A DNA stretch of 64,000 nucleotides. Origin: Deltaproteobacteria bacterium (GTDB taxonomy: Bacteria > Myxococcota > XYA12-FULL-58-9). Below the pieces are notes generated by a model, which had not been told where the DNA came from, ran no database searches, and saw only the letters and a program-made list of their open reading frames with translations. Below, piece after piece: positions 24,361-32,971 of this stretch (the stretch's first letter is position 1; each line of letters starts with the position of its first letter). The position numbers were made by a program, and so were the translations under genes. The stretch covers positions 1-64,000 of the forward strand of contig JACRCV010000008.1 in assembly GCA_016218825.1 (NCBI GenBank), written 5' to 3'.

Positions 24361-27300
24361 ATGAGCAGCAAACGGATTCTGGGCGCGCAGGTTGCGATGT
24401 TCGTGGTGCTGGTGTCGGGTTGTGTAAAGACCGAGACCAAGGAGGTCATCCAGTACGTGAGCGTCGGCGACCGGCCGTTGCCGCCGCCGGCCGCGGACGG
24501 CAGCCCGAGCATCGACGCCGCGATCTTCCCCGAGATCGGCAGCACCGCGTTCCTCACCGCGAACGACAACGAGCTGGTCTCGGAGGGCACCTCGAACGGA
24601 GTCCACGGCGGCTATAACGGCGGCGACGTGCTCGGCGGCAGGGGCACGTTTGACGACGCCGCGGAGGCGCCGCCGTCGGCGGGCGCCGAGCCGATGCCGG
24701 AGCCGGACCCGACGCGCGAGATCGTCGAAGGCGACCTGTTCAAGGTCGAGGGCGACCTGGTCTACGTGCTCAACCGCTATCGCGGCCTGGTGATCATCGA
24801 CATGAGCGTCGCGGACCAACCGGTGGTGCGGGGGCGGTTGCCGTTCCAGGCGGTGCCGGTGGAGATGTACGTCCAGGACGGCCGCGCCTACATGATCATC
24901 AGCGATTGGTTCGTCTACTGGATGTACGATCCGGACGCCGACCCGTTGGGGTTCCACGGCAGTCAGATCTTGATCGCCGACGTCTCCAACCCCGACCAGC
25001 CGACGCGCCTCGGCTCGGTGCGCGTCGACGGCGAGGTCACCGACACCCGGCTGGTCGGCGACGTGCTCTACGCGGTCTCGAAGCGCAACCCGGACTACTG
25101 GCGTTACAACACCGTCGACTGGCAGGACACCACCTGGGTGGTGTCGCTCGACATCGCCGATCCGAACGCGATCCACGAGGTCGACCGCATCACCTTCCAA
25201 GGCACCTCGACCCTCATCCACGTCGCGCCGCACGCGATCTTCGTCGCCGCGACCGATCCGAACTACTACCTCTACGACGCCGCCCACGCCCAACAGACGC
25301 TGTTCACCTACGTCGACATCTCCGACCCGGCCGGCGACATCCGCGAGCGCGGCAGCATCTATCTGGAGGGTCGGATCACCGACAAGTTCAAGATGGACTA
25401 CTTCGACCACACCTTCCGCGTCATCATGCAGGACTGGTGGACCGCGAGCCTCGGACGCCTGGACGTGGTCGACGTCTCCTACCCGGACGACCTGGTCAAG
25501 GTAGGCGCCCTCGCCATCGATCAAGGGGTGTGGGGCAGCCTGCAGGCGACGCGGTTCTCGGAGGCGCGCGCCTACGCGATGACCTCGCGCTACGACTACG
25601 CCTTGCAGCGGGGCTACTACGAGCTGCACAGCATCGACCTGACGTCGCCGCAACACCCCTTCGAGGCCGGAACGCTGCGGCTCGACGGCAACGTCGGCTA
25701 CTTCGACGTCCGCGCCGGCAACACCCGGCTTCTGGCCCTCGGCCAGGTCTGGCAGGGCTCGCCGACCTATACCTCGAGGACCACCCTCAGCCTCTATGAC
25801 GTGAGCGACGCCGCGGCGCCGGCGCTGCTCTCCGAGGCGCAGCTCGGCGAGGGCTACTCGTCGAGCGCCGCCACCTGGGACTACAAGGCGTTGAAGATCG
25901 TCGACGCGATGCAGCTGATCTTGCTACCGCTCACCTACTGGGACCAGGGCTTCCAGCGTTACTTCACCGGCACCCAGCTCGTCGATTGGGTGGGGGACAG
26001 CCTCGACGAGCGCGGTCGGGTCGAGAACATCGATCAGGTGCAGCGCGCCTTCCCGGTCGGCGACCGCCTGGTCGCGATCTCGACCTCGCGGGTCCAGGTG
26101 ATCAACGCCGCGAACCGCGACCTGCCGGTGGTCACCGCCGCCCTCGATCTGATCCGCAACGTCTACGACATCTTCGACATCCAGGGCCAAGAGGTGCAGC
26201 TGGTCGGCGACGTCTACGACGGCGGCGTCAAGCTCTACGTCCAGCCCTTCGGCGAGCGTGACGACGCGGCCGCGACCGCGACCCTCGAGCTGCCGTTCGC
26301 CGGCGCCCCGGCGTGCTTCCGGCGCGGCAACCTCATCCACATGATCGGCTTCGAGGCCGGCGCCCAGACCATCCACACCGCCGACCTGTCCGACCCCGCG
26401 CACCCCGTGCTCCGCGGCGAGCTCCGCCTCGCCGCCGACGTCGAGCGTATCTACTCCGCGAACGGCAGCTACTATTATTACTATTGGAACCCGATGGCGG
26501 GTCTGCCGATCGACAACCGCATCCTGCCGTTCACCGTCCGCCGCCTGGTCGAAGACCAGAGCGGCCGGCGCGACTTCGACAGCGAGCTGCGTCTCATCGA
26601 CATGACCGACCCCGACAACCCCCGCGTCAGCGCCGCCGCGATCCCGATGAACGAATACCCGTTCATCAACAAGGTCACCCACGGCCGGGTGCTGTACTCG
26701 ACCCACGTCGAGCAGGGGACGACCACGGCCGGCACCACCTTGCTCTACCACGTGCGCTCGTACGTCGACCGCATCGACGTCGCCGACGTCGACCACCCGA
26801 TCGTGCTGCCGTCGGTGAACGTCCCCGGTTGGCTCGTAGACGTGACCGACGACGGCCAGGTGTTGTTCACCATCGACTACCAGTGGGACGACTTCGGCCG
26901 GCGCCGCAACTCGCTCAACGCCTTGCGGCTCGACGGCGACGTCGCCTCGCTGATGGAGGTGCTGCCGGTCTCCGACCAGGTCAACCGCGCGGTGTTCCGC
27001 GATCACAGCGTCTGGCTCGTGACCCACAAGTATCCGTGGTGGGGGGTGCACGCCGACACCGTCGAATCACGTCAACCCTACACCGTTCTCAACCGTGCCG
27101 ACTTCGGCGCCGCCGGGACGCTTGGCGGGCTGACGACCGCCAAGATCCAGGGTTACCTCTTCAACCTGCTGGACGTCGACGGTCAGCTCGCCTATCTCGG
27201 CTCGAGCTACCCCTACGGCTTCGTGGTCCTCGACGTCGCCGACGCCTCGGCGCCGGTGTTGATGAACAGCTCGCGCACCATCGGCTACGTGTCGCGCATC

Positions 27301-27387
27301 CTGGTGCACGACCAGGTGGTGTACTCGCCGCTGTCGATGTTCGGGGTCTGGCGGCTGCCGGCGTTGGGGCAATCGCCGCCGTTGTGA
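24361..27387 (+). CDS. Large beta-propeller lipoprotein
   Basis: The 1008-residue product starts at the ATG after GGAGGGTG and has a lipoprotein signal (MFVVLVSGC). A linker rich in Gly/Pro/Glu follows to about residue 115. The rest consists of repeated propeller-like blades of the form 'DLVYVLNRYRGLVIIDMS..', 'ILIADVSNPDQPTRLGSVRVDGEV', 'LDVVDVSYPDDL', 'LHSIDLTSPQHPF', 'LSLYDVSDAAAPAL', 'IDMTDPDNPRV', 'VLDVADASAPVL'. This resembles secreted proteins with a C-terminal beta-propeller (COG4880-like). A run of five Tyr (SYYYYYW) uses rare AT-rich codons. Probably a surface protein; function unknown. Confidence 0.85.
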   Translation: MSSKRILGAQVAMFVVLVSGCVKTETKEVIQYVSVGDRPLPPPAADGSPSIDAAIFPEIGSTAFLTANDNELVSEGTSNGVHGGYNGGDVLGGRGTFDDAAEAPPSAGAEPMPEPDPTREIVEGDLFKVEGDLVYVLNRYRGLVIIDMSVADQPVVRGRLPFQAVPVEMYVQDGRAYMIISDWFVYWMYDPDADPLGFHGSQILIADVSNPDQPTRLGSVRVDGEVTDTRLVGDVLYAVSKRNPDYWRYNTVDWQDTTWVVSLDIADPNAIHEVDRITFQGTSTLIHVAPHAIFVAATDPNYYLYDAAHAQQTLFTYVDISDPAGDIRERGSIYLEGRITDKFKMDYFDHTFRVIMQDWWTASLGRLDVVDVSYPDDLVKVGALAIDQGVWGSLQATRFSEARAYAMTSRYDYALQRGYYELHSIDLTSPQHPFEAGTLRLDGNVGYFDVRAGNTRLLALGQVWQGSPTYTSRTTLSLYDVSDAAAPALLSEAQLGEGYSSSAATWDYKALKIVDAMQLILLPLTYWDQGFQRYFTGTQLVDWVGDSLDERGRVENIDQVQRAFPVGDRLVAISTSRVQVINAANRDLPVVTAALDLIRNVYDIFDIQGQEVQLVGDVYDGGVKLYVQPFGERDDAAATATLELPFAGAPACFRRGNLIHMIGFEAGAQTIHTADLSDPAHPVLRGELRLAADVERIYSANGSYYYYYWNPMAGLPIDNRILPFTVRRLVEDQSGRRDFDSELRLIDMTDPDNPRVSAAAIPMNEYPFINKVTHGRVLYSTHVEQGTTTAGTTLLYHVRSYVDRIDVADVDHPIVLPSVNVPGWLVDVTDDGQVLFTIDYQWDDFGRRRNSLNALRLDGDVASLMEVLPVSDQVNRAVFRDHSVWLVTHKYPWWGVHADTVESRQPYTVLNRADFGAAGTLGGLTTAKIQGYLFNLLDVDGQLAYLGSSYPYGFVVLDVADASAPVLMNSSRTIGYVSRILVHDQVVYSPLSMFGVWRLPALGQSPPL

Positions 27388-27425
27388 GCCGCGCCGCGGC
27401 GGTTTCTAGCGCCAAGGCGGCGCGT

Positions 27426-28403
27426 TCACCGGGGCGTGGTCGTCAGCACCGCCTGCAGAAACGCGAAGCTGTCCTGCCAGCAGCGGCGCGCCTCCGGGCG
27501 CCAGACGAAGGCCTGAAAGGCGTGGGGCTCGCGACCGTAGACCCGCGCCTCCACCTGCCCGCCGAGCTTCGCGAGCGCTCGCTGCAGCCGCAGGGTGTCG
27601 TCCTGCAACGGGTCGTTGCCGCCGACGCTGGCGAACACCGGCGGCAGCGGCCGCGCCGGCTGCCCGGCCCTCTCGAGGTACAGCAGCGGATCGACGAGGT
27701 CGTCGCGTGCCTGTTCGAGGTCGTCGCCCGCCGGCAGATAGGTGCGGGCAATCTCCTCGGTGCGCTCCCAGAAGAAGCGCGGCGCGGTCGGGAAGAACCG
27801 ACCTGGGTTGCTCACCTGAAGCATGCCGCAGCCGGCCCAGACCGCGGCCGGAACCCGGCCCTGACGGAAGATCTCTCGCGCCACCGGCTCGTCATGCTCG
27901 TAGCAACACGCGATCGCCAGCGCCAGCGCCAGGTTCGCGCCCGCCGATTCGCCGGCCACGACCAGCCGCGCCGGGTCGCCGCCGAGACCCGCGGCGTTGG
28001 CGTGGGTCCAGGCGTAGGCCGCCGCGACGTCCTCGAGCGCCGCCGGGTAGCGATGGCGGGGCGCCAGGCGGTAGTTGATGTTGAGCACCAGATAGCCGGC
28101 GCGCGCGAACGCCAGCGCCATCACGTAGTGGGTGTCCTTCGACAGGATGCGAAAACCGCCGCCGTGGACGTAGAGCACGATCGGCAGCGGTGCCTGGGCC
28201 CGTTGCGGTCGATAGAGATCGAAGCGATGCTCGACCTTCCCGGTCGCCTGATAGCTGAGGTCCCGCTGCACCTCGACGTGATGCGTGACTCCCCAGGAGC
28301 GCGGCGACAGCCTGCCGGCGAGCGCCGCGCCGTTCAAGAAGGCGTCGATGCCGAGGCCGCACAGCCGCCGCCAGACGCGCTCCGTGAAGGTCTGCGTCGA
28401 CAT
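27426..28403 (-). CDS. Alpha/beta hydrolase, HSL (HGGG) family esterase
   Basis: The 325-residue enzyme shows the oxyanion HGGGF motif (residues 80-84), the nucleophile elbow GESAGAN (Ser153), an Asp in GGNDPLQDD and the catalytic His in REPHAFQAF. Such enzymes hydrolyse short- or medium-chain carboxylic esters. No signal peptide. The ATG at 28403 was chosen because upstream codons of the long ORF are low-complexity and non-coding. It converges on the beta-propeller gene (38-bp gap). Confidence 0.9.
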   Translation of the reverse strand: MSTQTFTERVWRRLCGLGIDAFLNGAALAGRLSPRSWGVTHHVEVQRDLSYQATGKVEHRFDLYRPQRAQAPLPIVLYVHGGGFRILSKDTHYVMALAFARAGYLVLNINYRLAPRHRYPAALEDVAAAYAWTHANAAGLGGDPARLVVAGESAGANLALALAIACCYEHDEPVAREIFRQGRVPAAVWAGCGMLQVSNPGRFFPTAPRFFWERTEEIARTYLPAGDDLEQARDDLVDPLLYLERAGQPARPLPPVFASVGGNDPLQDDTLRLQRALAKLGGQVEARVYGREPHAFQAFVWRPEARRCWQDSFAFLQAVLTTTPR

Positions 28404-28465
28404 CGCCCGCCATCGTAACCCAAATCCCGGCCGCGTGGCATCAATAGCGCCGCCGGTGTCACTCG

Positions 28466-28479
28466 CGTGGCCGGCCACG
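28466..28479. promoter_or_regulatory. 14-bp perfect palindrome between divergent genes
   Basis: cgtggccggccacg is a perfect inverted repeat in the middle of the 139-bp gap between the esterase and outer-membrane genes. It could be an operator for either, but palindromes of this composition also arise by chance in such GC-rich DNA. Confidence 0.3.
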
Positions 28480-28542
28480 TGCGCGCCCTTGCCGTCTTGG
28501 GTGTAGCCCGACAGGGCGAGGCTTGCTAAGCTTCGAGAGGCA

Positions 28543-30093
28543 ATGAGACCACTCGCCGCGACATCGCCTGGTTCTCGACCCCTCCGACGTTCAGGTCCGG
28601 CCGCGTGGCTGTGTCTGGGGGTCGTCGCCGCCGGGCTGCTACCGATGGCGGCGCGCGCCGAGGGCGGCGCGCGGGTCGGCATCGTCGTGGAGGGTGAGGA
28701 CGCCGGCAAGATCCGGCAGCACCTCGCCCGTCTAGCGCCCTCCGGGGTCGTGGTCGTCGACGAGCGCGGCCTCTCTGAGGCGCTGGCGAAGAACGGCCTC
28801 GGCGGCGACTTGGGCGGACGCATCAACCAAGCGAGCGCGCGCGGCAACTTCGTAGCGCAGGCAGTCGCGACCGCGAAGACCTTGAACCTCGGCCTGATCA
28901 TCTTCATCCGCCGCATCGCCCCGAAGGACGTCGCCTGGGTGTTCGCGGTCAACGGCCAGACCGGCGAGGAGGAGATCGATCGCGAGGTCGGCCTGGTCGA
29001 GCGCGCCGGCCCCAAGCCCAAGAAGGGCAAGAAGCGGCCGCCACCGACCATCGACTACTCGGAGCTCGACACCGAGGTCCAGGCGCTGTTCATGAAGGCA
29101 CCGAAGGGCGGCGCTGCCGCCGCCCCGAGCGCCGGCGACGACGAGGGTACCGCGGCGGCCGAACCCGTAACGCCGCGCGGCACCAACTGGGGCGCCGCGG
29201 ATTGGGGCGGCGGGAGCTCCGGCGGGGGCGCGGGCTCGAGCCCGAGCTCGGGCTCGAGCTCGAGCTCAATCTCGAGCGGCAGCTCGCGGTTGCTGCAGAA
29301 CGACAAGAGGCAGGAGGTGCCCGAGGCGGCGATCGCGAGCAGCAAGACCCCGCGCCGCAAGCGCGGCACCGACGTCAGCGACGCGTTCATCGTGCTGCGC
29401 CCGGTCTACACCCTGTCGATGCGCACCTTCAGCTACGCCAACCGGCAGACAGACAACCTCCGGCCCTACGAGGCGAAGCTGGTGTCGCTGCTGGGCGCCG
29501 AGCTCGAGGCCTATCCGGCGGTGGTGGCAGCTATTCCGGTCGTCGAGAACATCGGCGTCAAGGTCGGCTATCGCCAGGCGCTGGGGCTGAAGTCGTCCCC
29601 CAAGGACAACAACACCGTAAAGCTGACGACCACGTGGAAGGAGCTGGACGCCGCGTTGTGCTACCGGTTGGTCCTGCACCCGATGTTGATCAACGTCGCG
29701 GTGGGCTACGGCAGCCTGGCGTTCACCTTCAACATCCCCGCCGGCGACCCGCTCGCGGGGCAGGCGCCAGATCTGACGTACACCTTCGTGCGCCCCAGCC
29801 TCGACCTGCGCGTCACCGCCGGCCCGGTGGTCATCCTCGCCGGCGGCGGCTACCGCTACGTGCTCGGGACCGGCAAGCTCGGCAAGGACTACTTCCCCGA
29901 CGGCCAGGCGTCCGGCTTCGACGGCAACCTCGGCGTCGCCTACCCGATCGCCAGTCGCTTCGAGGCCTACGCGCTCGGCTTCTACACCCGCTTCACCCAC
30001 GCGCTGAACCCCGCGAGCGGCGCGACCTACGTCGCGAAGAGCGCCACCGACGCCTACTATGGTGGGCGCCTCGGCGTGCAGTTCCACATCTAG
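28543..30093 (+). CDS. Outer-membrane beta-barrel protein with N-terminal periplasmic domain
   Basis: The 516-residue protein has a signal peptide (WLCLGVVAAGLLPMAARAE). An alpha/beta domain follows (about 42-160: ARVGIVVEGEDAGKIRQHLARL, VVVVDERGLSEAL). Such domains seem common in myxobacterial proteins that report on gene products of the same family. A Gly/Ser linker of about 40 residues precedes a C-terminal barrel (about 275-516) with alternating strands and a terminal Phe-containing strand (GGRLGVQFHI). Function unknown. Only two bases separate it from the next gene, so they form an operon. Confidence 0.78.
   Translation: MRPLAATSPGSRPLRRSGPAAWLCLGVVAAGLLPMAARAEGGARVGIVVEGEDAGKIRQHLARLAPSGVVVVDERGLSEALAKNGLGGDLGGRINQASARGNFVAQAVATAKTLNLGLIIFIRRIAPKDVAWVFAVNGQTGEEEIDREVGLVERAGPKPKKGKKRPPPTIDYSELDTEVQALFMKAPKGGAAAAPSAGDDEGTAAAEPVTPRGTNWGAADWGGGSSGGGAGSSPSSGSSSSSISSGSSRLLQNDKRQEVPEAAIASSKTPRRKRGTDVSDAFIVLRPVYTLSMRTFSYANRQTDNLRPYEAKLVSLLGAELEAYPAVVAAIPVVENIGVKVGYRQALGLKSSPKDNNTVKLTTTWKELDAALCYRLVLHPMLINVAVGYGSLAFTFNIPAGDPLAGQAPDLTYTFVRPSLDLRVTAGPVVILAGGGYRYVLGTGKLGKDYFPDGQASGFDGNLGVAYPIASRFEAYALGFYTRFTHALNPASGATYVAKSATDAYYGGRLGVQFHI
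29214..29290 (+). repeat. Low-complexity GAGCTC-rich tract encoding a Ser/Gly linker
   Basis: Tandem degenerate ctcgagctcgagct-type units encode SSGGGAGSSPSSGSSSSS. The tract sits inside the outer-membrane gene between its soluble and barrel domains and is likely prone to slippage in length. Confidence 0.7.
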
Positions 30094-30095
30094 CC

Positions 30096-31193
30096 ATGGG
30101 ACGCGACGCGACCACCGCGACGACGATCGAGCCGGCTCAGATCCAGGCCTACCTCCGCCACGCCGGCTTCCCGGACGCGATCGTCAAGAGCTTGGCGCCG
30201 CTCGGCCAGAAGACCCAAGAAGGCCTGAAAGGCTTCGGCTATGGCCGACCGCTGCGGGTCAGCTTCGCGAGCGGCGGCGCGACGCGCGACCTGGTGGTGC
30301 GGACGATGTCCCCCGACCCTTTCGGTCACAACCGCCGCTCGGCGCGCGCCGAGACCCTGATCTTGTGCTTCGACACCTTCAACACCTTCCCCGGCCACAT
30401 CCGCGCCACCGACATCGGCGCGTTCACCGAGAGCGGCGAGCTGTTGCCGATGGGGCGCGGCGAGGTGTTCCTGGTCACCGAGTACGTGGACGGCGAGCTC
30501 TACGCCCGTGACCTGAGCGCGCTGCAGAGCGCCGCGGCCGCGACCGATCGCGACCGCAACCGCGCCGTGGCGCTGGCGCGCTATCTGGCGGCGCTGCACT
30601 CGCAACCGGCGGCGCCCGAGGAGTACGGCCGCGCGGTGCGCGATCTCGTGGGGTCGGGCGAGGGCATCTTCGGGCTGGTCGACAGCTATCCAAAGGATCT
30701 GGAGATCGTCCCCGCCGCCCGCCTGCGCGCCCTCGAGGCCCTGGTCATCGACTGGCGCTGGCGCATCAAAGACCGGGCGCACCGGGCGCGGCGCACCCAC
30801 GGCGACTTCCACCCCTTCAATCTCCTCTTTCGAGACGGCGTCGACTTCTCGGTGCTCGATTGCAGCCGCGGCGCCGCCGGCGAGGCCGCCGACGACGTGA
30901 CCTGTCTGTCGATCAACTACCTGTTCTTCGCGCTCACCGCCCACGGCAAGGTCGACGGCCCGCTGTTGGAGCTGTGGCAGCTGTTCTGGCGCACCTACCT
31001 CGAGGCGAGCGGCGACCAGGAGCTGCTCGAGGTCGTGCCGCCGTTCTTCGCCTGGCGGGCGTTGGTGCTCGCGAGCCCGGTCTGGTACCCGCAGGTGGAG
31101 AACGCCACCCGTGACCGCTTGCTGGTGTTCGCCGAGCGCCTGCTCGCCGGGACCCGGTTCGAGCCGGCGCGGGTGGCGGAGCTGTTCGCGTGA
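30096..31193 (+). CDS. Phosphotransferase-family protein (APH/choline kinase-like fold)
   Basis: The 365-residue protein has the aminoglycoside-phosphotransferase-fold catalytic loop THGDFHPFNLLF (near residue 235) and the metal Asp in FSVLDCSRG (near 256). An ATP-lobe region precedes it (EVFLVTEYVDGELY). Such proteins phosphorylate small molecules; the substrate is unknown. In the metal motif Cys follows Asp, whereas many family members have Trp or Phe. It is directly downstream of the outer-membrane gene and shares its strand. Confidence 0.82.
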   Translation: MGRDATTATTIEPAQIQAYLRHAGFPDAIVKSLAPLGQKTQEGLKGFGYGRPLRVSFASGGATRDLVVRTMSPDPFGHNRRSARAETLILCFDTFNTFPGHIRATDIGAFTESGELLPMGRGEVFLVTEYVDGELYARDLSALQSAAAATDRDRNRAVALARYLAALHSQPAAPEEYGRAVRDLVGSGEGIFGLVDSYPKDLEIVPAARLRALEALVIDWRWRIKDRAHRARRTHGDFHPFNLLFRDGVDFSVLDCSRGAAGEAADDVTCLSINYLFFALTAHGKVDGPLLELWQLFWRTYLEASGDQELLEVVPPFFAWRALVLASPVWYPQVENATRDRLLVFAERLLAGTRFEPARVAELFA

Positions 31194-31200
31194 GGCGGCG

Positions 31201-32325
31201 CTAGCGGCGAATGCGCGCCGCGTACCACTCGTTCCACAACCGGCCGTTGGCCTGAAAGCGGACGTTGTCGCCGACCAAGATCCGCTCGACGACGCCGCAG
31301 TACTCGAGGAGCTCGGCGAACTCCTTGAGCGGCTTGATGCCCAGGTCGCGTTCGACGACCCGGAGATCGACGGCGTCGCCGCGCTCGATGAGGTGCTGCA
31401 TCAGCGCGTGCTCCGGGGCGGCGTAGGCGCCGCGATAGGTCACGCCGCGCCCGAGGTCGAGCTCGTCCCACAGCCGGGTGAACAGCCGGTCGGTGTGCGG
31501 TCGAACCGCGGCGAGGACCAGGTCGGCGTCGACGTTGAACTGGTGCCGCTCGTACTCGGCGAGCAACAGCTGCATCAGGTAGGGGTGCTTGCCGCTCTGC
31601 GCCAAGACCTCGTCAGCGAGCGCCATGTCCACCGCGTCGCACGACGCCTCGATCAACGCCCGCGCCTCGCTGTCGCGCAGCGCGCCGAGAAACAGCGGCC
31701 GCACGCCCGTGAGCGGCCCGTCTCGTTCGTTGAGCAGCTCCCGCAGCGGCCGCCCCGCGGCCAACACCAACGCCCGGGGCGCGAAGGTCTCGCTCGCCGC
31801 CACCAGCGTCGCGACGGGCGCGGCGCAGGTCTCGAGCGCCGGACTCAGCAACCGGTCGGCGTTGTCGACGAGCAGCAGGTACTGACACCAGCCGGCGGTG
31901 CCCTGCAACGCCTGCCCGTAGGCGGCGAGCGTCCGGCAAAGCTGCGCGAAGGGGTCGTCGCCGCGTTTGACCGTCAGCTCCGGGACCCGCACCGGAAGGG
32001 CGTTGCCGTAGACCTTCGGGTCGGCGACCGCCTTGGTGATCGCGCTGTAGATCGCGGTGGCGAGCGTCGCAGCGCTGTTGATGCTCTCGGGCTCGAGATC
32101 GACGAGCGCCGGCACCAGCCGCGTCGCCTTGGGGTCGCGCTTGAAGGAGAGCTCGAGCTGCGCCTTGAGCTGCAGCAAGGTCGAGGTCCGTCCGGTCTTG
32201 GCGCCGCCGACGACGGCGAACGAGCGGCCGCGGCCGACACCGGTGTAGAGCGAGCGCCCGAGCTGCTCGCGCCCGAAATACTTTCCGGTGCCGACGACCG
32301 GCTGCTCGGAGACGAACGGGCTCAA
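31201..32325 (-). CDS. P-loop ATPase (AAA/STAND-like) with Arg in the Walker A position
   Basis: The 374-residue protein has a P-loop near the N terminus, GGAKTGRTS (residues 40-48), where Arg46 replaces the usual Lys. A Walker B-like YLLLVDNADRLL follows (149-160, D154). After that come RALVLAAGRPL (sensor-like), a helical lid, and a C-terminal winged-helix-like region (ERDLGIKPLKEFAELLEYCGVVERI). The order resembles the archaeal/STAND ATPase group used as signalling switches. It is coupled to the TPR gene by an ATGA overlap and is the last gene of a three-gene operon. Function unknown. Confidence 0.8.
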   Translation of the reverse strand: MSPFVSEQPVVGTGKYFGREQLGRSLYTGVGRGRSFAVVGGAKTGRTSTLLQLKAQLELSFKRDPKATRLVPALVDLEPESINSAATLATAIYSAITKAVADPKVYGNALPVRVPELTVKRGDDPFAQLCRTLAAYGQALQGTAGWCQYLLLVDNADRLLSPALETCAAPVATLVAASETFAPRALVLAAGRPLRELLNERDGPLTGVRPLFLGALRDSEARALIEASCDAVDMALADEVLAQSGKHPYLMQLLLAEYERHQFNVDADLVLAAVRPHTDRLFTRLWDELDLGRGVTYRGAYAAPEHALMQHLIERGDAVDLRVVERDLGIKPLKEFAELLEYCGVVERILVGDNVRFQANGRLWNEWYAARIRR

Positions 32326-32954
32326 GGGGACAACAGGTCGACGACCGATCGATAGAGGTCGGCGCCGAGCACGTCGGGCCCGAGCTCCTTGGCCTCCTCG
32401 AGGACCGCCTTGGCGCGGCCGTCCTCGCCGTGATCGCGCAGCGCCACCCCGAGGTTGTGGAGGTGAAAGCCGCGCTCCTGGGTAGCGCCTTGCTCACGGG
32501 CCTTGGCGATCAGCTGCTCGAGCTGGTGGATCCGATCTTTGCGGATGCGCTTGACCTCGTCGCGGTTGCCGTCGTTGGCGTAGATCTGCTCGAGGAAGGT
32601 CAGCGCGGTCACCGAGTGGTGCGTCGGGGTCTCGGGGTAGGCGACCTTGCGCAGCTCCAACAGCGCCCGCTGCGTGCGCCCCTGGTGATAGAGACACAGC
32701 CCGAGCGAGGTGCGCGCCGCCGCCGACCAGAACGGGTGCTTGCGCTTCGCGGCGTCCTCGAACTTCTCCACCGCGGCCCCGAGGTCACGGCCCCGGAACA
32801 ACAGGTCGAGGCCGATCTTGTAGAGCGCCTCGACCGCGGCGTCCGACGCCGGGTGCTCGGTGACGATCTGCTGCCGCACCTTGCGCAGGCCCTCGAGGTC
32901 GTGCTGCGCGTCGAGGTTGGCGAGGTCGTTCTGCAGGGACTCCAGGTTCGCCAT
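32322..32954 (-). CDS. TPR-repeat protein
   Basis: The 210-residue helical protein has TPR-like pairs: DLEGLRKVRQQIVTEHPASDAAVEALYKIGLDLLFRG, AVEKFEDAAKRKHPFWSAAARTSLGLCLYHQG, and ERGFHLHNLGVALRDHGEDGRAKAVLEEAKEL. Such repeats bind other proteins. I placed the start at the ATG at 32954; the ORF track extends upstream through the Cys-rich gene in another frame. It sits 17 bp after the Cys-rich gene and overlaps the ATPase start, so it probably links the two. Confidence 0.82.
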   Translation of the reverse strand: MANLESLQNDLANLDAQHDLEGLRKVRQQIVTEHPASDAAVEALYKIGLDLLFRGRDLGAAVEKFEDAAKRKHPFWSAAARTSLGLCLYHQGRTQRALLELRKVAYPETPTHHSVTALTFLEQIYANDGNRDEVKRIRKDRIHQLEQLIAKAREQGATQERGFHLHNLGVALRDHGEDGRAKAVLEEAKELGPDVLGADLYRSVVDLLSP

Positions 32955-32971
32955 GGTTGCTCCCTCGTCGC

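Noticed and set aside
31201-32325. Classical NLR-like defence STAND protein
   Set aside because: It is short, lacks an effector domain, and its neighbours are not defence genes; a signalling role is more likely.
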